DNA from: Methyloversatilis discipulorum
Lineage (GTDB): Bacteria > Pseudomonadota > Gammaproteobacteria > Burkholderiales > Rhodocyclaceae
Assembly: GCF_018780585.1 (NCBI RefSeq)
Contig: NZ_JADMJL010000035.1
Location: forward strand, 1-64,000
DNA length: 64,000 nucleotides
Direction of reading: 5' to 3'
In this document: piece by piece, positions 27,448 through 36,775 of the stretch
How the letters are laid out: each line of letters starts with the position of its first letter
Position numbering within the stretch: the first letter of the stretch is position 1
Notes under the pieces: generated by a model
Seen by the model: only the letters and a program-made list of their open reading frames with translations
Told to the model about the DNA's origin: nothing
The model's database searches: none
Translations under genes and position numbers: made by a program

Positions 27448-28070
27448 GCCTTTCGAACACCGTTCCGCCCGTCCTCTATCTCGCCTCGCGCAGCCCGCGC
27501 CGGCGTGAACTGCTCACCCAGATCGGCCTGAGTTTCCTGATGCTGCCCTTCCGCGGACTGCCGCGCGAGGACATCGACGTATCTGAAGACGTGCGCGACG
27601 GCGAGGACGCCGAAACCTATGTCGTGCGCGTCGCACGCGCCAAGGCGCTGGGCGGCGAACAGCGCCTGGCCTGGCGGCGCATGTCGGCCGGGCTGGTGCT
27701 GTCGGCCGACACCACGGTCGAGATCGACGGCGACATCCTCGGCAAGCCGGCCGACGCCGCCGACGCCACCGCGATGCTCACCCGCCTGTCCGGCAGCACG
27801 CACCGCGTGCTCACCGCGGTCGCCGTCAGCGACGGCCGGCGGCTGGAGCACGCGCTGTCCATTTCCACCGTGCGCTTCGCGAAACTCGAGCCGCGCGACA
27901 TCGAACGCTACGTGCTCAGCGGCGAACCGATGGACAAGGCCGGTGCCTACGGCATACAGGGCCGCGCCGGTGCCTTCGTCGAACACGTCGAAGGTTCCTA
28001 CACCGGCATCGTCGGCCTGCCGCTGAACGAAACCTGGCAGCTGCTGCGCCGCTTCGGCATGGACATCTGA
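27444..28070 (+). CDS. maf: Maf-family nucleoside triphosphate pyrophosphatase
   Basis: A 208-residue enzyme expected to remove dTTP/UTP or modified nucleotides from the pool. [17 protein letters not shown] is the family's N-terminal signature, and [16 protein letters not shown] carries the catalytic acidic residues. [19 protein letters not shown] is near the C-terminus. It overlaps rlmH by 4 bp and precedes rng by 28 bp, an order shared with many betaproteobacteria. Confidence 0.93.
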   Translation: MSLSNTVPPVLYLASRSPRRRELLTQIGLSFLMLPFRGLPREDIDVSEDVRDGEDAETYVVRVARAKALGGEQRLAWRRMSAGLVLSADTTVEIDGDILGKPADAADATAMLTRLSGSTHRVLTAVAVSDGRRLEHALSISTVRFAKLEPRDIERYVLSGEPMDKAGAYGIQGRAGAFVEHVEGSYTGIVGLPLNETWQLLRRFGMDI

Positions 28071-28098
28071 TCCGACTTCCCACTTTCCGGTCCGCACC

Positions 28099-29553
28099 AT
28101 GAACGACCAGTTCCTCATCAACTTCACGCCGCAGGAAACGCGCGTCGCCCTGCTGCAGCAGGGCGCGGTGCAGGAACTGCACATCGAGCGCAGCAGCGCG
28201 CGCGGCATCGTCGGCAACATCTATCTGGGCCGCGTCGTGCGCGTGCTGCCCGGCATGCAGTCGGCCTTCATCGACGTCGGCCTCGAACGCACCGCCTTCC
28301 TGCACGTCGCCGACATCTGGGAAGCGCGCCAGAACGGCGAGCCGCCGAAGCCGATCGAACGCATCCTGACCGAAGGGCAGAGCGTGCTGGTGCAGGCGCT
28401 GAAGGACCCGATAGGCACCAAGGGCGCGCGCATGTCGACGCAGATCAGCATCGCCGGCCGGCTGCTGGTACATCTGCCGCAGGACCGTCACGTCGGCATT
28501 TCGCAGCGCATCGAATCGACCGAGGAGCGCGAGGCGCTGCGCGCGCGCATCCACGCGCTGCTGCCGCTGGAGGACCCGGGCGGCTACATCGTGCGCACCA
28601 TGGCCGAATCGGCCAGCGACGAGGAGCTGGCGGCCGACATCGCCTACCTGCGCAAGACCTGGCAGGAAATACGGAATCGCGCGAAGACCGCCAAGCCGCC
28701 CACGCTGGTGTTCGAGGATCTGACGCTGGCGCAGCGCGTGCTGCGCGACCTCGCCTGCGCCGACACGCAGAGCATCCAGGTCGACTCGCGCGAGAACTAC
28801 GTGAAGCTGCGCAGCTTCGCCGAGGAATACATGCCGCAGCTGACCAAGCTGCTGGAGCACTACACCGGCGAGCGCCCGCTGTTCGAGCTGCACAGCGTCG
28901 AGGAGGAAATCGAAAAGGCGCTGGCGCGCCGCGTCGACCTGAAGTCCGGCGGCTACCTGATCTTCGACCAGACCGAGGCGATGACGACGATAGACGTGAA
29001 CACCGGCGGCTTCGTCGGCTCACGCAATTTCGACGAAACCATCTTCAAGACCAATCTCGAAGCGGCGCACCAGATCGCCCGCCACCTGCGGCTGCGCAAC
29101 CTCGGCGGCATCATCCTGATCGATTTCATCGACATGGAAAGCGAGGAACACCGCGCGCAGGTGCTGGCCGAACTGCACAAGGCGCTGGGCCGCGACCATA
29201 CGAAGATTTCGGTCAGCGGTTTCACCTCGCTCGGCCTGGTCGAAATGACGCGCAAGCGCACCCGCGAATCGCTTGCCCACGTGCTGTGCGAACCCTGCCC
29301 GACCTGCGGCGGCCGCGGCGAAGTGAAGACCGCGCAGACCATGAGCTTCGACATCCTGCGCGAACTGCTGCGCGAAGCACGCCAGTTCAGCGCCCGCGAA
29401 TTCCGCATCCTGGCTCACCCCAAGGTGGTCGACCTCTTCCTCGAAGAAGAGTCGCAGGCGCTCGCCATGCTGTCGGACTTCATCGGCAAGCCGATTTCGC
29501 TGCACGCCGAGTCGAGCTATTCGCAGGAGCAGTTCGACATCGTGCTGCTCTGA
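28099..29553 (+). CDS. rng: Ribonuclease G
   Basis: A 484-residue endonuclease that matures 16S rRNA and starts mRNA decay. The S1 domain is near residues 30-130 (GNIYLGRVVRVLPGMQSAFIDVG pattern). The catalytic domain includes TTIDVNTGGFVGSRNF and IILIDFIDM with the metal-binding Asp residues, and the Zn-link cysteines in CPTCGGRGE. Length is normal for RNase G; it lacks the long C-terminal tail of RNase E. Confidence 0.95.
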   Translation: MNDQFLINFTPQETRVALLQQGAVQELHIERSSARGIVGNIYLGRVVRVLPGMQSAFIDVGLERTAFLHVADIWEARQNGEPPKPIERILTEGQSVLVQALKDPIGTKGARMSTQISIAGRLLVHLPQDRHVGISQRIESTEEREALRARIHALLPLEDPGGYIVRTMAESASDEELAADIAYLRKTWQEIRNRAKTAKPPTLVFEDLTLAQRVLRDLACADTQSIQVDSRENYVKLRSFAEEYMPQLTKLLEHYTGERPLFELHSVEEEIEKALARRVDLKSGGYLIFDQTEAMTTIDVNTGGFVGSRNFDETIFKTNLEAAHQIARHLRLRNLGGIILIDFIDMESEEHRAQVLAELHKALGRDHTKISVSGFTSLGLVEMTRKRTRESLAHVLCEPCPTCGGRGEVKTAQTMSFDILRELLREARQFSAREFRILAHPKVVDLFLEEESQALAMLSDFIGKPISLHAESSYSQEQFDIVLL

Positions 29554-29621
29554 GCCAGAGGCCCTGGCCGTTGTGTGACAGTACTTGGCTGACGGACAAG
29601 GCGTTTTTGTGGTTTGATTGA

Positions 29622-30038
29622 ATGCAAATCGATCACAACAAATTGCAGGCCATCATGACCGGATCCGGACTGAAGGAGCGCATACGCGCGATCAAGCTTG
29701 AAGTGATGGCGCTTGCCGTCGCCGCGCAGGACACGCGCACGCCGCGCCGCGCCAAGATCCTGCTGCTCTTCCTGCTCGCCTACGCGGCCAGCCCGATCGA
29801 CCTGATTCCGGACTTCATCCCGGTGCTCGGCATGCTGGACGAAGTGGTGCTGCTGCCGCTGGGCATCTGGCTGGCGGTGCGCATGATCCCGCCCGACGTG
29901 ATGGAAGCGGCGCGCGCCCGCGCCCGTGCCGGCAAGCTGCCGGCCAACTGGGCGGCTGGCATCTTCATCCTGCTGCTGTGGGCGGCGTCGATCGCCGCCA
30001 TCGCCTGGTGGTGGATGAACCGAAGCCCGGCAGCGTGA
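29622..30038 (+). CDS. DUF1232 membrane protein (YkvA-like)
   Basis: A 138-residue protein whose core (LLLFLLAYAASPIDLIPDF and LDEVVLLPLGIWLAVRMIP) is the DUF1232 signature. A C-terminal membrane segment lies at about 110-132. Function unknown. A longer linker (RIKLEVMALAVAAQDTRTPRRAK-like region) precedes the core. It follows rng by 68 bp. Confidence 0.82.
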   Translation: MQIDHNKLQAIMTGSGLKERIRAIKLEVMALAVAAQDTRTPRRAKILLLFLLAYAASPIDLIPDFIPVLGMLDEVVLLPLGIWLAVRMIPPDVMEAARARARAGKLPANWAAGIFILLLWAASIAAIAWWWMNRSPAA

Positions 30039-30156
30039 CAGGCTGCGCCTGCCTGCGCTGACACAATTCCTTGCAATCCCGTCAATGACTTACAATCGGG
30101 CCGCAATCAGAGCGGCCCCGCAAGAGGCCGCGGCAAAAAACTGACCGGTGCCTGCG

Positions 30157-31029
30157 ATGGGACTCAGACTCAAATTCAACCTCGTGCTGATCGGCGTGTT
30201 CGCGATCGGCCTCGCCGCCTGTGCGGCGCTGTCGCACCGGCTGCTGCATGACAATGCACGCGCCGAGGTCGAGCGCAACGCCCGGCTGATGATGGAAACC
30301 GCGCTCGCCATCCGCGCCTACACGGTGAGCCAGATCAAGCCCCACCTCGATCCGATGCTGGCCGAGCAGTTCCTGCCACAGACGGTGCCGGCCTACGCGG
30401 CGACCGAAACGCTGAACGAGCTGCGCAAGAACCACCCGGAGTACGCCTACAAGGAAGCGACGCTGAACCCGTCCAACCCGCGCGACCGCGCGTCGGACTG
30501 GGAAGCCGACCTGGTGGCCAGCTTCCGCAACGCGATGGACGTGAAGGAGCTGACCGGCGAACGCGACACGCCGACCGGTCGCCACATGTATATCGCGCGG
30601 CCGATCCAGATCACCAATCCGGCCTGCCTGGCCTGTCACAACACGCCGGCGACCGCGCCGCCGAGCATGGTGAAGGTGTATGGCGAAGCGAACGGCTTCG
30701 GCTGGAAGATGAACGAAATCATCGGCGCCCAGGTGGTGTCGGTGCCGATGACGGTGCCGGTGAGCAACGCCGACCGCGCCTTCACCACCTTCATGGCCTC
30801 GCTGGTGGGTGTATTCGTGTTCGTCATGGTGGCGCTGAACCTGATGCTGGAATGGCTCATCATCCGCCCGGTCGCGCGCATGTCGGCCGCCGCCGACCGC
30901 ATCAGCACCGGTGATTTCTCGGTGCCGGAATTCGGCGACGGCGGGCGCGACGAGGTGTCGGTGCTCGGCGCCTCCTTCAACCGCATGCGACGCAGCCTGG
31001 AAACGGCGATGCGCATGATCGACAGCTGA
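30157..31029 (+). CDS. Heme-binding sensor-like protein (DUF3365/Tll0287-type domain plus HAMP)
   Basis: A 290-residue membrane protein: membrane segment (about 7-27), periplasmic Tll0287-like PAS domain (about 35-205) with one c-type heme site CLACH, second membrane segment (about 210-235) and a HAMP domain to the end (IRPVARMSAAADRISTGDF). There is no kinase or methyl-accepting domain after HAMP, so it must signal through a partner. The adjacent Ser/Thr kinase gene starts 8 bp downstream and is the natural candidate. Such domains are thought to sense redox state or gases. GTG at 30148 is an alternative start. Confidence 0.83.
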   Translation: MGLRLKFNLVLIGVFAIGLAACAALSHRLLHDNARAEVERNARLMMETALAIRAYTVSQIKPHLDPMLAEQFLPQTVPAYAATETLNELRKNHPEYAYKEATLNPSNPRDRASDWEADLVASFRNAMDVKELTGERDTPTGRHMYIARPIQITNPACLACHNTPATAPPSMVKVYGEANGFGWKMNEIIGAQVVSVPMTVPVSNADRAFTTFMASLVGVFVFVMVALNLMLEWLIIRPVARMSAAADRISTGDFSVPEFGDGGRDEVSVLGASFNRMRRSLETAMRMIDS

Positions 31030-31036
31030 GCACGGC

Positions 31037-33115
31037 GTGACCTCCACTCCTTTCGGCGACGACGACGAGGCGTTCACCGAAGACAGCGTCAATTCCGACG
31101 TGCTGGCCGGCAGCGGCTTCCTGCCCACGGCCAACGCCAGCCCCGGTGCGCTGCCGGTCGGCTGGGCACTGAACGAGTACCGCATTGAATCGCTGCTCGG
31201 CGGCGGCGGCTTCGGCCTGACCTATCTGGCGCACGACACGCTGCTCGACTGCAAGGTCGCGGTTAAAGAGTTCCTGCCCACCGACATCGCGGTGCGCGGC
31301 GACGCGCAGCGCGTGCTGCCGCGGGCCGGCCCGGCGGTCGAGATGTTCGAGCAGGGCCTGCGCCGTTTCCTCGACGAGTCGCGTGCACTCGCCACCTTCC
31401 GCCATCCCAACATCGTGCGCGTCAGCCGCTTCTTCGAAGCCAACGGCACCGCCTACATGGTGATGGACTATGTGCAGGGGCGCACGCTGAACCAGTGGGT
31501 GCGCGAGCGCAACGACGCGATCGACCGCACGACGCTGCTGGCCATCGTCAAGCCGCTGCTCGACGGCCTGCAGGTGGTGCATGACGGCGGCTTCCTGCAC
31601 CGCGACATCAAGCCGGCCAACATCTGCATCCGTGACGACGGCACGCCGGTGTTGCTCGACTTCGGTGCGGCGCGCCGCTACCTCGACACCGAGCACACGC
31701 TGACCGCCATCGTGACGCCCGGCTTCGCACCGTTCGAGCAATACCACTCGCACGGCAATCAGGGGCCGTGGACCGACATCTACTCGCTGGCCGCCGTCAT
31801 GTACTGGCTGGTGACCGGACAGCGCCCGGTCGAATCGGCCGCCCGCGTGCACAACGATCCGCTGCGGCCGGCCGCCAAGGCCGCCGATGCGGCCATCTTC
31901 GGCGCCTCGCTGCTGCGTGCCATCGACTGGGCGCTCGAACCGCACGAAACCCGGCGCCCGCGCAGCGTGGCCGACTTCCGTCGCGTGTTCATGCCGGTGC
32001 CGGCGGCGCGCGGCCCGCTCGCGTCCGGCACGCCGCCGGCGCCCGCGGTACGCGCCAGCGGCGCATCGGAGGAGCGGCGCACCATCGTCTGCAGCGTGCT
32101 GTACGCGCAGATAGACCGCAGCGTCGATCTCGACACCGCGCAGCGGCTGGCCTGCAAATCGGAACTGGACGACGCCCTGGCGCGCGCCGCACGCTCGGTC
32201 GATGCCGACAGCCGGCTCATCCACGACACCGAGGACGGCGCCGCGCTGTGCCTGCTCGGCCAGCCCGAGGACGCCTGCGTGGTGGCGCAGCGGCTGCGCG
32301 CGCTCGATCTCGGCGACGAGGGCGGCGGACTGCGCCAGGGCATCAATCTGGGCCCGGTGCGGGTGACCCGCGCCGGCACCGGCGCGCTCGACGTGCACGG
32401 CGACGGCCTCGACGCCGCGCGCACGCTGGCCAGCCTGGCGCGCGCCGGTCAGGTGCTGGTGTCGCGCGCCTATTTCGAAACCGTGTCGGCGCTGGGCAGC
32501 GGCGCACCGGTCGGACTGCACGCCACCGGCCAGCGCGCGGAAATCGCCTCGCGCAGTCAGGAGGTGTTCGAACTGGATGCGCGCAGCGGTATCACCCGCC
32601 GCGTCGACGATGCCCAGCCCGGCCTGGCGCAGGATGCGCTGACGCCAGTGCTCGAAGCGCTGCTCGCCCGCCACATAGGGCCGATGGCGCGCGTGCTGGT
32701 GACGCGCATCGGACCCAAGGTCGCCAGCCCGGCCCTGCTGATCGAGCAGCTGGCGACGCACATTCCGGGCGACGCGCAGCGCGCCGGTTTCCTGATCGAG
32801 GCCAAGCGGCACATCGCCGGAACCACCGGTGTGTCATCGACCGTGCGCAGTGCGTCGATCGACACGGTCAGCGCTTCGCGCCGCAGTGCGCCGCTCACCG
32901 CCCCGTCGCGCAGCGGTGCTTTCGGCCCGCGACCGCTGGACGACGCGCTGATCGCCGACATCGAGCACCGGCTGGCCCGGCGCATCGGGCCGATGGCGCG
33001 CATCCTGGTCGGCCGCGCACTGAAGCGGGTGAGCGACGAACAGGCCCTGCTCGACGAGCTGTCGCGCGACATTCCCGACCCGGTGCAGCGCGCCGCCTTC
33101 CTCGCCGGCAAGTGA
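31037..33115 (+). CDS. Serine/threonine protein kinase with degenerate cyclase-like domain and C-terminal repeats
   Basis: A 692-residue cytoplasmic protein. The kinase domain (about 48-315) is complete: GGGGFG at 55-60, K77 in VAVKEF, HRDIKPANI and LLDFGAAR. A class III nucleotide-cyclase-like fold follows (about 345-515; RRTIVCSVLYAQID, GINLGPVRV, DVHGDGLDAARTL) but without recognisable metal-binding Asp pairs, so it is probably regulatory. The C-terminus carries two related copies of a helical module (about 535-595 and 635-692; RHIGPMARVLV and RRIGPMARILV), seen elsewhere at the end of bacterial kinases. The start is GTG, 8 bp after the heme-HAMP gene, suggesting a sensor-kinase pair. Confidence 0.87.
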   Translation: MTSTPFGDDDEAFTEDSVNSDVLAGSGFLPTANASPGALPVGWALNEYRIESLLGGGGFGLTYLAHDTLLDCKVAVKEFLPTDIAVRGDAQRVLPRAGPAVEMFEQGLRRFLDESRALATFRHPNIVRVSRFFEANGTAYMVMDYVQGRTLNQWVRERNDAIDRTTLLAIVKPLLDGLQVVHDGGFLHRDIKPANICIRDDGTPVLLDFGAARRYLDTEHTLTAIVTPGFAPFEQYHSHGNQGPWTDIYSLAAVMYWLVTGQRPVESAARVHNDPLRPAAKAADAAIFGASLLRAIDWALEPHETRRPRSVADFRRVFMPVPAARGPLASGTPPAPAVRASGASEERRTIVCSVLYAQIDRSVDLDTAQRLACKSELDDALARAARSVDADSRLIHDTEDGAALCLLGQPEDACVVAQRLRALDLGDEGGGLRQGINLGPVRVTRAGTGALDVHGDGLDAARTLASLARAGQVLVSRAYFETVSALGSGAPVGLHATGQRAEIASRSQEVFELDARSGITRRVDDAQPGLAQDALTPVLEALLARHIGPMARVLVTRIGPKVASPALLIEQLATHIPGDAQRAGFLIEAKRHIAGTTGVSSTVRSASIDTVSASRRSAPLTAPSRSGAFGPRPLDDALIADIEHRLARRIGPMARILVGRALKRVSDEQALLDELSRDIPDPVQRAAFLAGK

Positions 33116-33116
33116 T

Positions 33117-33497
33117 ATGGCAGCCATGAACCGCTGCCCGCACTGCGGGCGGGACACCATCGCGCGCCTGATCAAGCTGACTGCCCGCGCCAAGGCGCCG
33201 GCCGTGTGCCCGGAATGCGGCGGGCGCTCATGCACCGGCATCACGCCGCTGTCGCTGTTCGGCTACTTCGCGCTCATCCTGGTCTGCGGCACGCTGCTGC
33301 GGCTGGCCGCGCGCACCGGCAACCGCTGGTCGCTGCTGGCCGTGCTGGCGCTGTTCGGTGGCGGCTTCCTCTACATTTCCTACCGCACGCCGCTGGTGAA
33401 GCTGGAGCGCTACCCGCTGCAGCGGAACATTGCCATCGCCGTCGTCGTCGCGGTTTTCGCGGCGGGCGGCTGGTGGTGGTTCAGCAGCGGCGTCTGA
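33117..33497 (+). CDS. Small zinc-ribbon membrane protein, unknown function
   Basis: A 126-residue protein with an N-terminal zinc ribbon (CPHCG and CPECG, 21 residues apart) and about three membrane segments filling the rest. It begins 2 bp after the kinase stop codon, so it is probably translated with it. I do not recognise a specific family. Confidence 0.7.
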   Translation: MAAMNRCPHCGRDTIARLIKLTARAKAPAVCPECGGRSCTGITPLSLFGYFALILVCGTLLRLAARTGNRWSLLAVLALFGGGFLYISYRTPLVKLERYPLQRNIAIAVVVAVFAAGGWWWFSSGV

Positions 33498-33517
33498 GTC
33501 GCCGGTCGAGCAGTCTG

Positions 33518-34981
33518 TCAGCAGCGCGCCTGGTCGCAACTTGAGGTCGCGGCCGGCTCGCCGCTCGGGCCGCCCTGCTGCGCCTGCAGCGTGCGCGGCA
33601 TCCGTTGCCAGTCGGCGGCCATCGCGTCGAGCCGCGCCTTGATCGCTTCGCCGACTGCGATCTGCGGCTCCGACGCCTCCAGCCCCTCCGCCGCCTCCCG
33701 CGTGCCGACCGCTGCGCGCGCACGGGCGAAGGCTTCGGTGAAGGACGGCGTGGCACGCAGTGCCTCGTCGAAGAAGGCGCGGCCGAAGAAGGTCCAGTCG
33801 GCTTCGTGCGAACAGCCGTGCGAACTGCGGTCGGCACGGGCGGCCGACATGACCAGCGTGTCCGGCCCGGCGAGCGGCGCGATGAAGCCGCCCGAATAAC
33901 AGGCCGACACCAGGATGACGCGGTGGCGGATGCCGGCCGCGTCGAGCAGGGCGCCCAGGCGTTGCGGCGTCAGCTGTTCCAGTTCCCACGGCCACAGGCT
34001 GAGGTCGAAGCGGTGGTCTTCGGCGCCGTGCGAGGTCAGGAACACGAACAGCACGTCCTCGTCGCGGTTCATCCGTTCGCCCAGCGCGCGCAGGCTGGCT
34101 TCCATCGCGCTGACGGTGGCCAGCGGCCGGTCGAGCACGGTGGCCGGGTTGTTGGCCAGCACGATGCTGCGACCGCCGGTGTCGAAGCGCTCAGCGAACA
34201 GGCGTTCGACCTTGTCCACCTCGCGCAGGAACACGTCTTGTGCGCCGTGGCCGGCGATGGCCAGCAGGAACAGCTCCGGCCGACCTGGTTCGCCCGGCTC
34301 GACCCGCGCGATCGCCTCGGTCAGCAGCAAGGGCTGACGATAGATCAGCGCCTCGCTGCGGGCAGCCTGCCAGCGCGCCGTTTCACCGTCGTCATCGGTC
34401 TGCGTGGCCACCCACAGCGGCATCTGCGTACCCAGCATCGTGGTCGGCAGCAGGTAGCACAGGCCGACGATGGCGAGCATGCCGAGGCGCCGCGCCGGTC
34501 TGGCCTCGAATACCTCTCCCAGCAGCACGGCAGAGGCGATCAGCCCCCAGGCCGCGGGCGCCCACCAGACGAGATCGACCGCGTCGCCCAGTTCCGCCCA
34601 CACCTCGGCCGGCAGCAGCGCGAGCGCATTCCACAGCAGCGACAGCCATATCCACAGCGCCGCCATGCCGACCACGCCGCGCAGCCAGGCCTCTGGCCGG
34701 CCGGCCAGACGGGCCGCCGCCCACACGGCGAGCATGAGCCAGGGCAGGTGGAACAGCTTGCCGGCCAGCGCATCGGCCATGAACTGGCCATCCGGCCCAG
34801 CGCGCGCGAAGTCGAAGCCGAAATCGAGCGCCAGCGACAGCAGTTCGAGTGCTATCCAGGCCGCCGCGCCGGCGCGCAGGGCCGGGGCGGCCTTCCACAG
34901 CAGCAGGGCGCGCAGACCGGCACCCAGATTGCGGGCGAGGTCGGCCAGAGGCGAGCGGGGTGGCGTCGGTTCCAGTTCCAT
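33518..34981 (-). CDS. Membrane-bound C13 (legumain/caspase-like) cysteine peptidase
   Basis: A 487-residue protein. The N-terminal 210 residues hold about five membrane segments. The C-terminal domain is a C13-type peptidase with the catalytic dyad visible: H318 in FLTSHGAED and C361 in VSACYSGGF. Peptidase C13 proteins in bacteria are poorly studied; relatives act in protein maturation or GPI-anchor transfer in eukaryotes. The start at 34981 (MELEPTPP) is the likely one; the open frame runs to 35080 across the upstream region. It is convergent with the zinc-ribbon gene and divergent from ahcY. Confidence 0.84.
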   Translation of the reverse strand: MELEPTPPRSPLADLARNLGAGLRALLLWKAAPALRAGAAAWIALELLSLALDFGFDFARAGPDGQFMADALAGKLFHLPWLMLAVWAAARLAGRPEAWLRGVVGMAALWIWLSLLWNALALLPAEVWAELGDAVDLVWWAPAAWGLIASAVLLGEVFEARPARRLGMLAIVGLCYLLPTTMLGTQMPLWVATQTDDDGETARWQAARSEALIYRQPLLLTEAIARVEPGEPGRPELFLLAIAGHGAQDVFLREVDKVERLFAERFDTGGRSIVLANNPATVLDRPLATVSAMEASLRALGERMNRDEDVLFVFLTSHGAEDHRFDLSLWPWELEQLTPQRLGALLDAAGIRHRVILVSACYSGGFIAPLAGPDTLVMSAARADRSSHGCSHEADWTFFGRAFFDEALRATPSFTEAFARARAAVGTREAAEGLEASEPQIAVGEAIKARLDAMAADWQRMPRTLQAQQGGPSGEPAATSSCDQARC

Positions 34982-35096
34982 CGTCGGATGCCGTAAATCG
35001 TGCGGAGGTCGGGAACGGATTATCCGTTGCCGCACTCTGTAGCGGGCGCCGATCATGAAACCGGGTGCTTCACCCGGCAAATGAGGGGCGCGACGC

Positions 35097-35102
35097 TATA
35101 AT
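35097..35102 (+). promoter_or_regulatory. Candidate -10 box for the SAH riboswitch-ahcY transcript
   Basis: A consensus TATAAT lies 7 bp before the riboswitch, which fits transcription starting at its 5' edge. No clear -35 box is seen; activation or an extended element is possible. Confidence 0.55.
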
Positions 35103-35108
35103 CCAAAG

Positions 35109-35204
35109 CTTCCGAGGAGCGCTGCAAGGTGCCGCAAGGCCCCCAGGCTCGGACCCCGCCAGACCGCCACGGTCGCGGGCACTTTTGCAACGGCGCTCAC
35201 CTGA
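35109..35204 (+). ncRNA. SAH riboswitch
   Basis: The conserved core of the S-adenosylhomocysteine riboswitch is plain: CCGAGGAGCGCTGCAA, then CCCAGGCTCGG pairing back with CCGAG, and at the 3' side TGCAACGGCGCTCACC, which pairs AGCGC to form the pseudoknotted fold. It sits 75 bp before the ahcY start. The family turns gene expression on when SAH builds up, which suits the SAH-degrading enzyme encoded next. Confidence 0.95.
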
Positions 35205-35278
35205 ACCCGCCGCCCGGGCAGCAGTCCGGCCGCGGATGGCAGGTGAGAGACCGCCTGCCGCATCAAAAGGAGCCCGTA

Positions 35279-36688
<1,410 letters not shown>

Positions 36689-36734
36689 GTATTCGGTTCG
36701 CGGTTGGCGCGGCCCGCAGGGCGCGCCAATGAAA

Positions 36735-36762
36735 AAGGCCATCCCGCGGGATGGCCTTTTTT
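36735..36762. terminator. Bidirectional terminator between ahcY and carbonic anhydrase
   Basis: AAGGCCATCCC and GGGATGGCCTT pair perfectly, with T6 on the plus side and five A residues before the stem on the other. It can end both convergent transcripts. Confidence 0.9.
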
Positions 36763-36775
36763 GCGCCCGCGCGCT

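Noticed and set aside
30977..32812. A 611-codon minus frame opposite the Ser/Thr kinase
   Set aside because: The plus strand encodes a complete kinase; the minus frame is low-complexity and lacks motifs.
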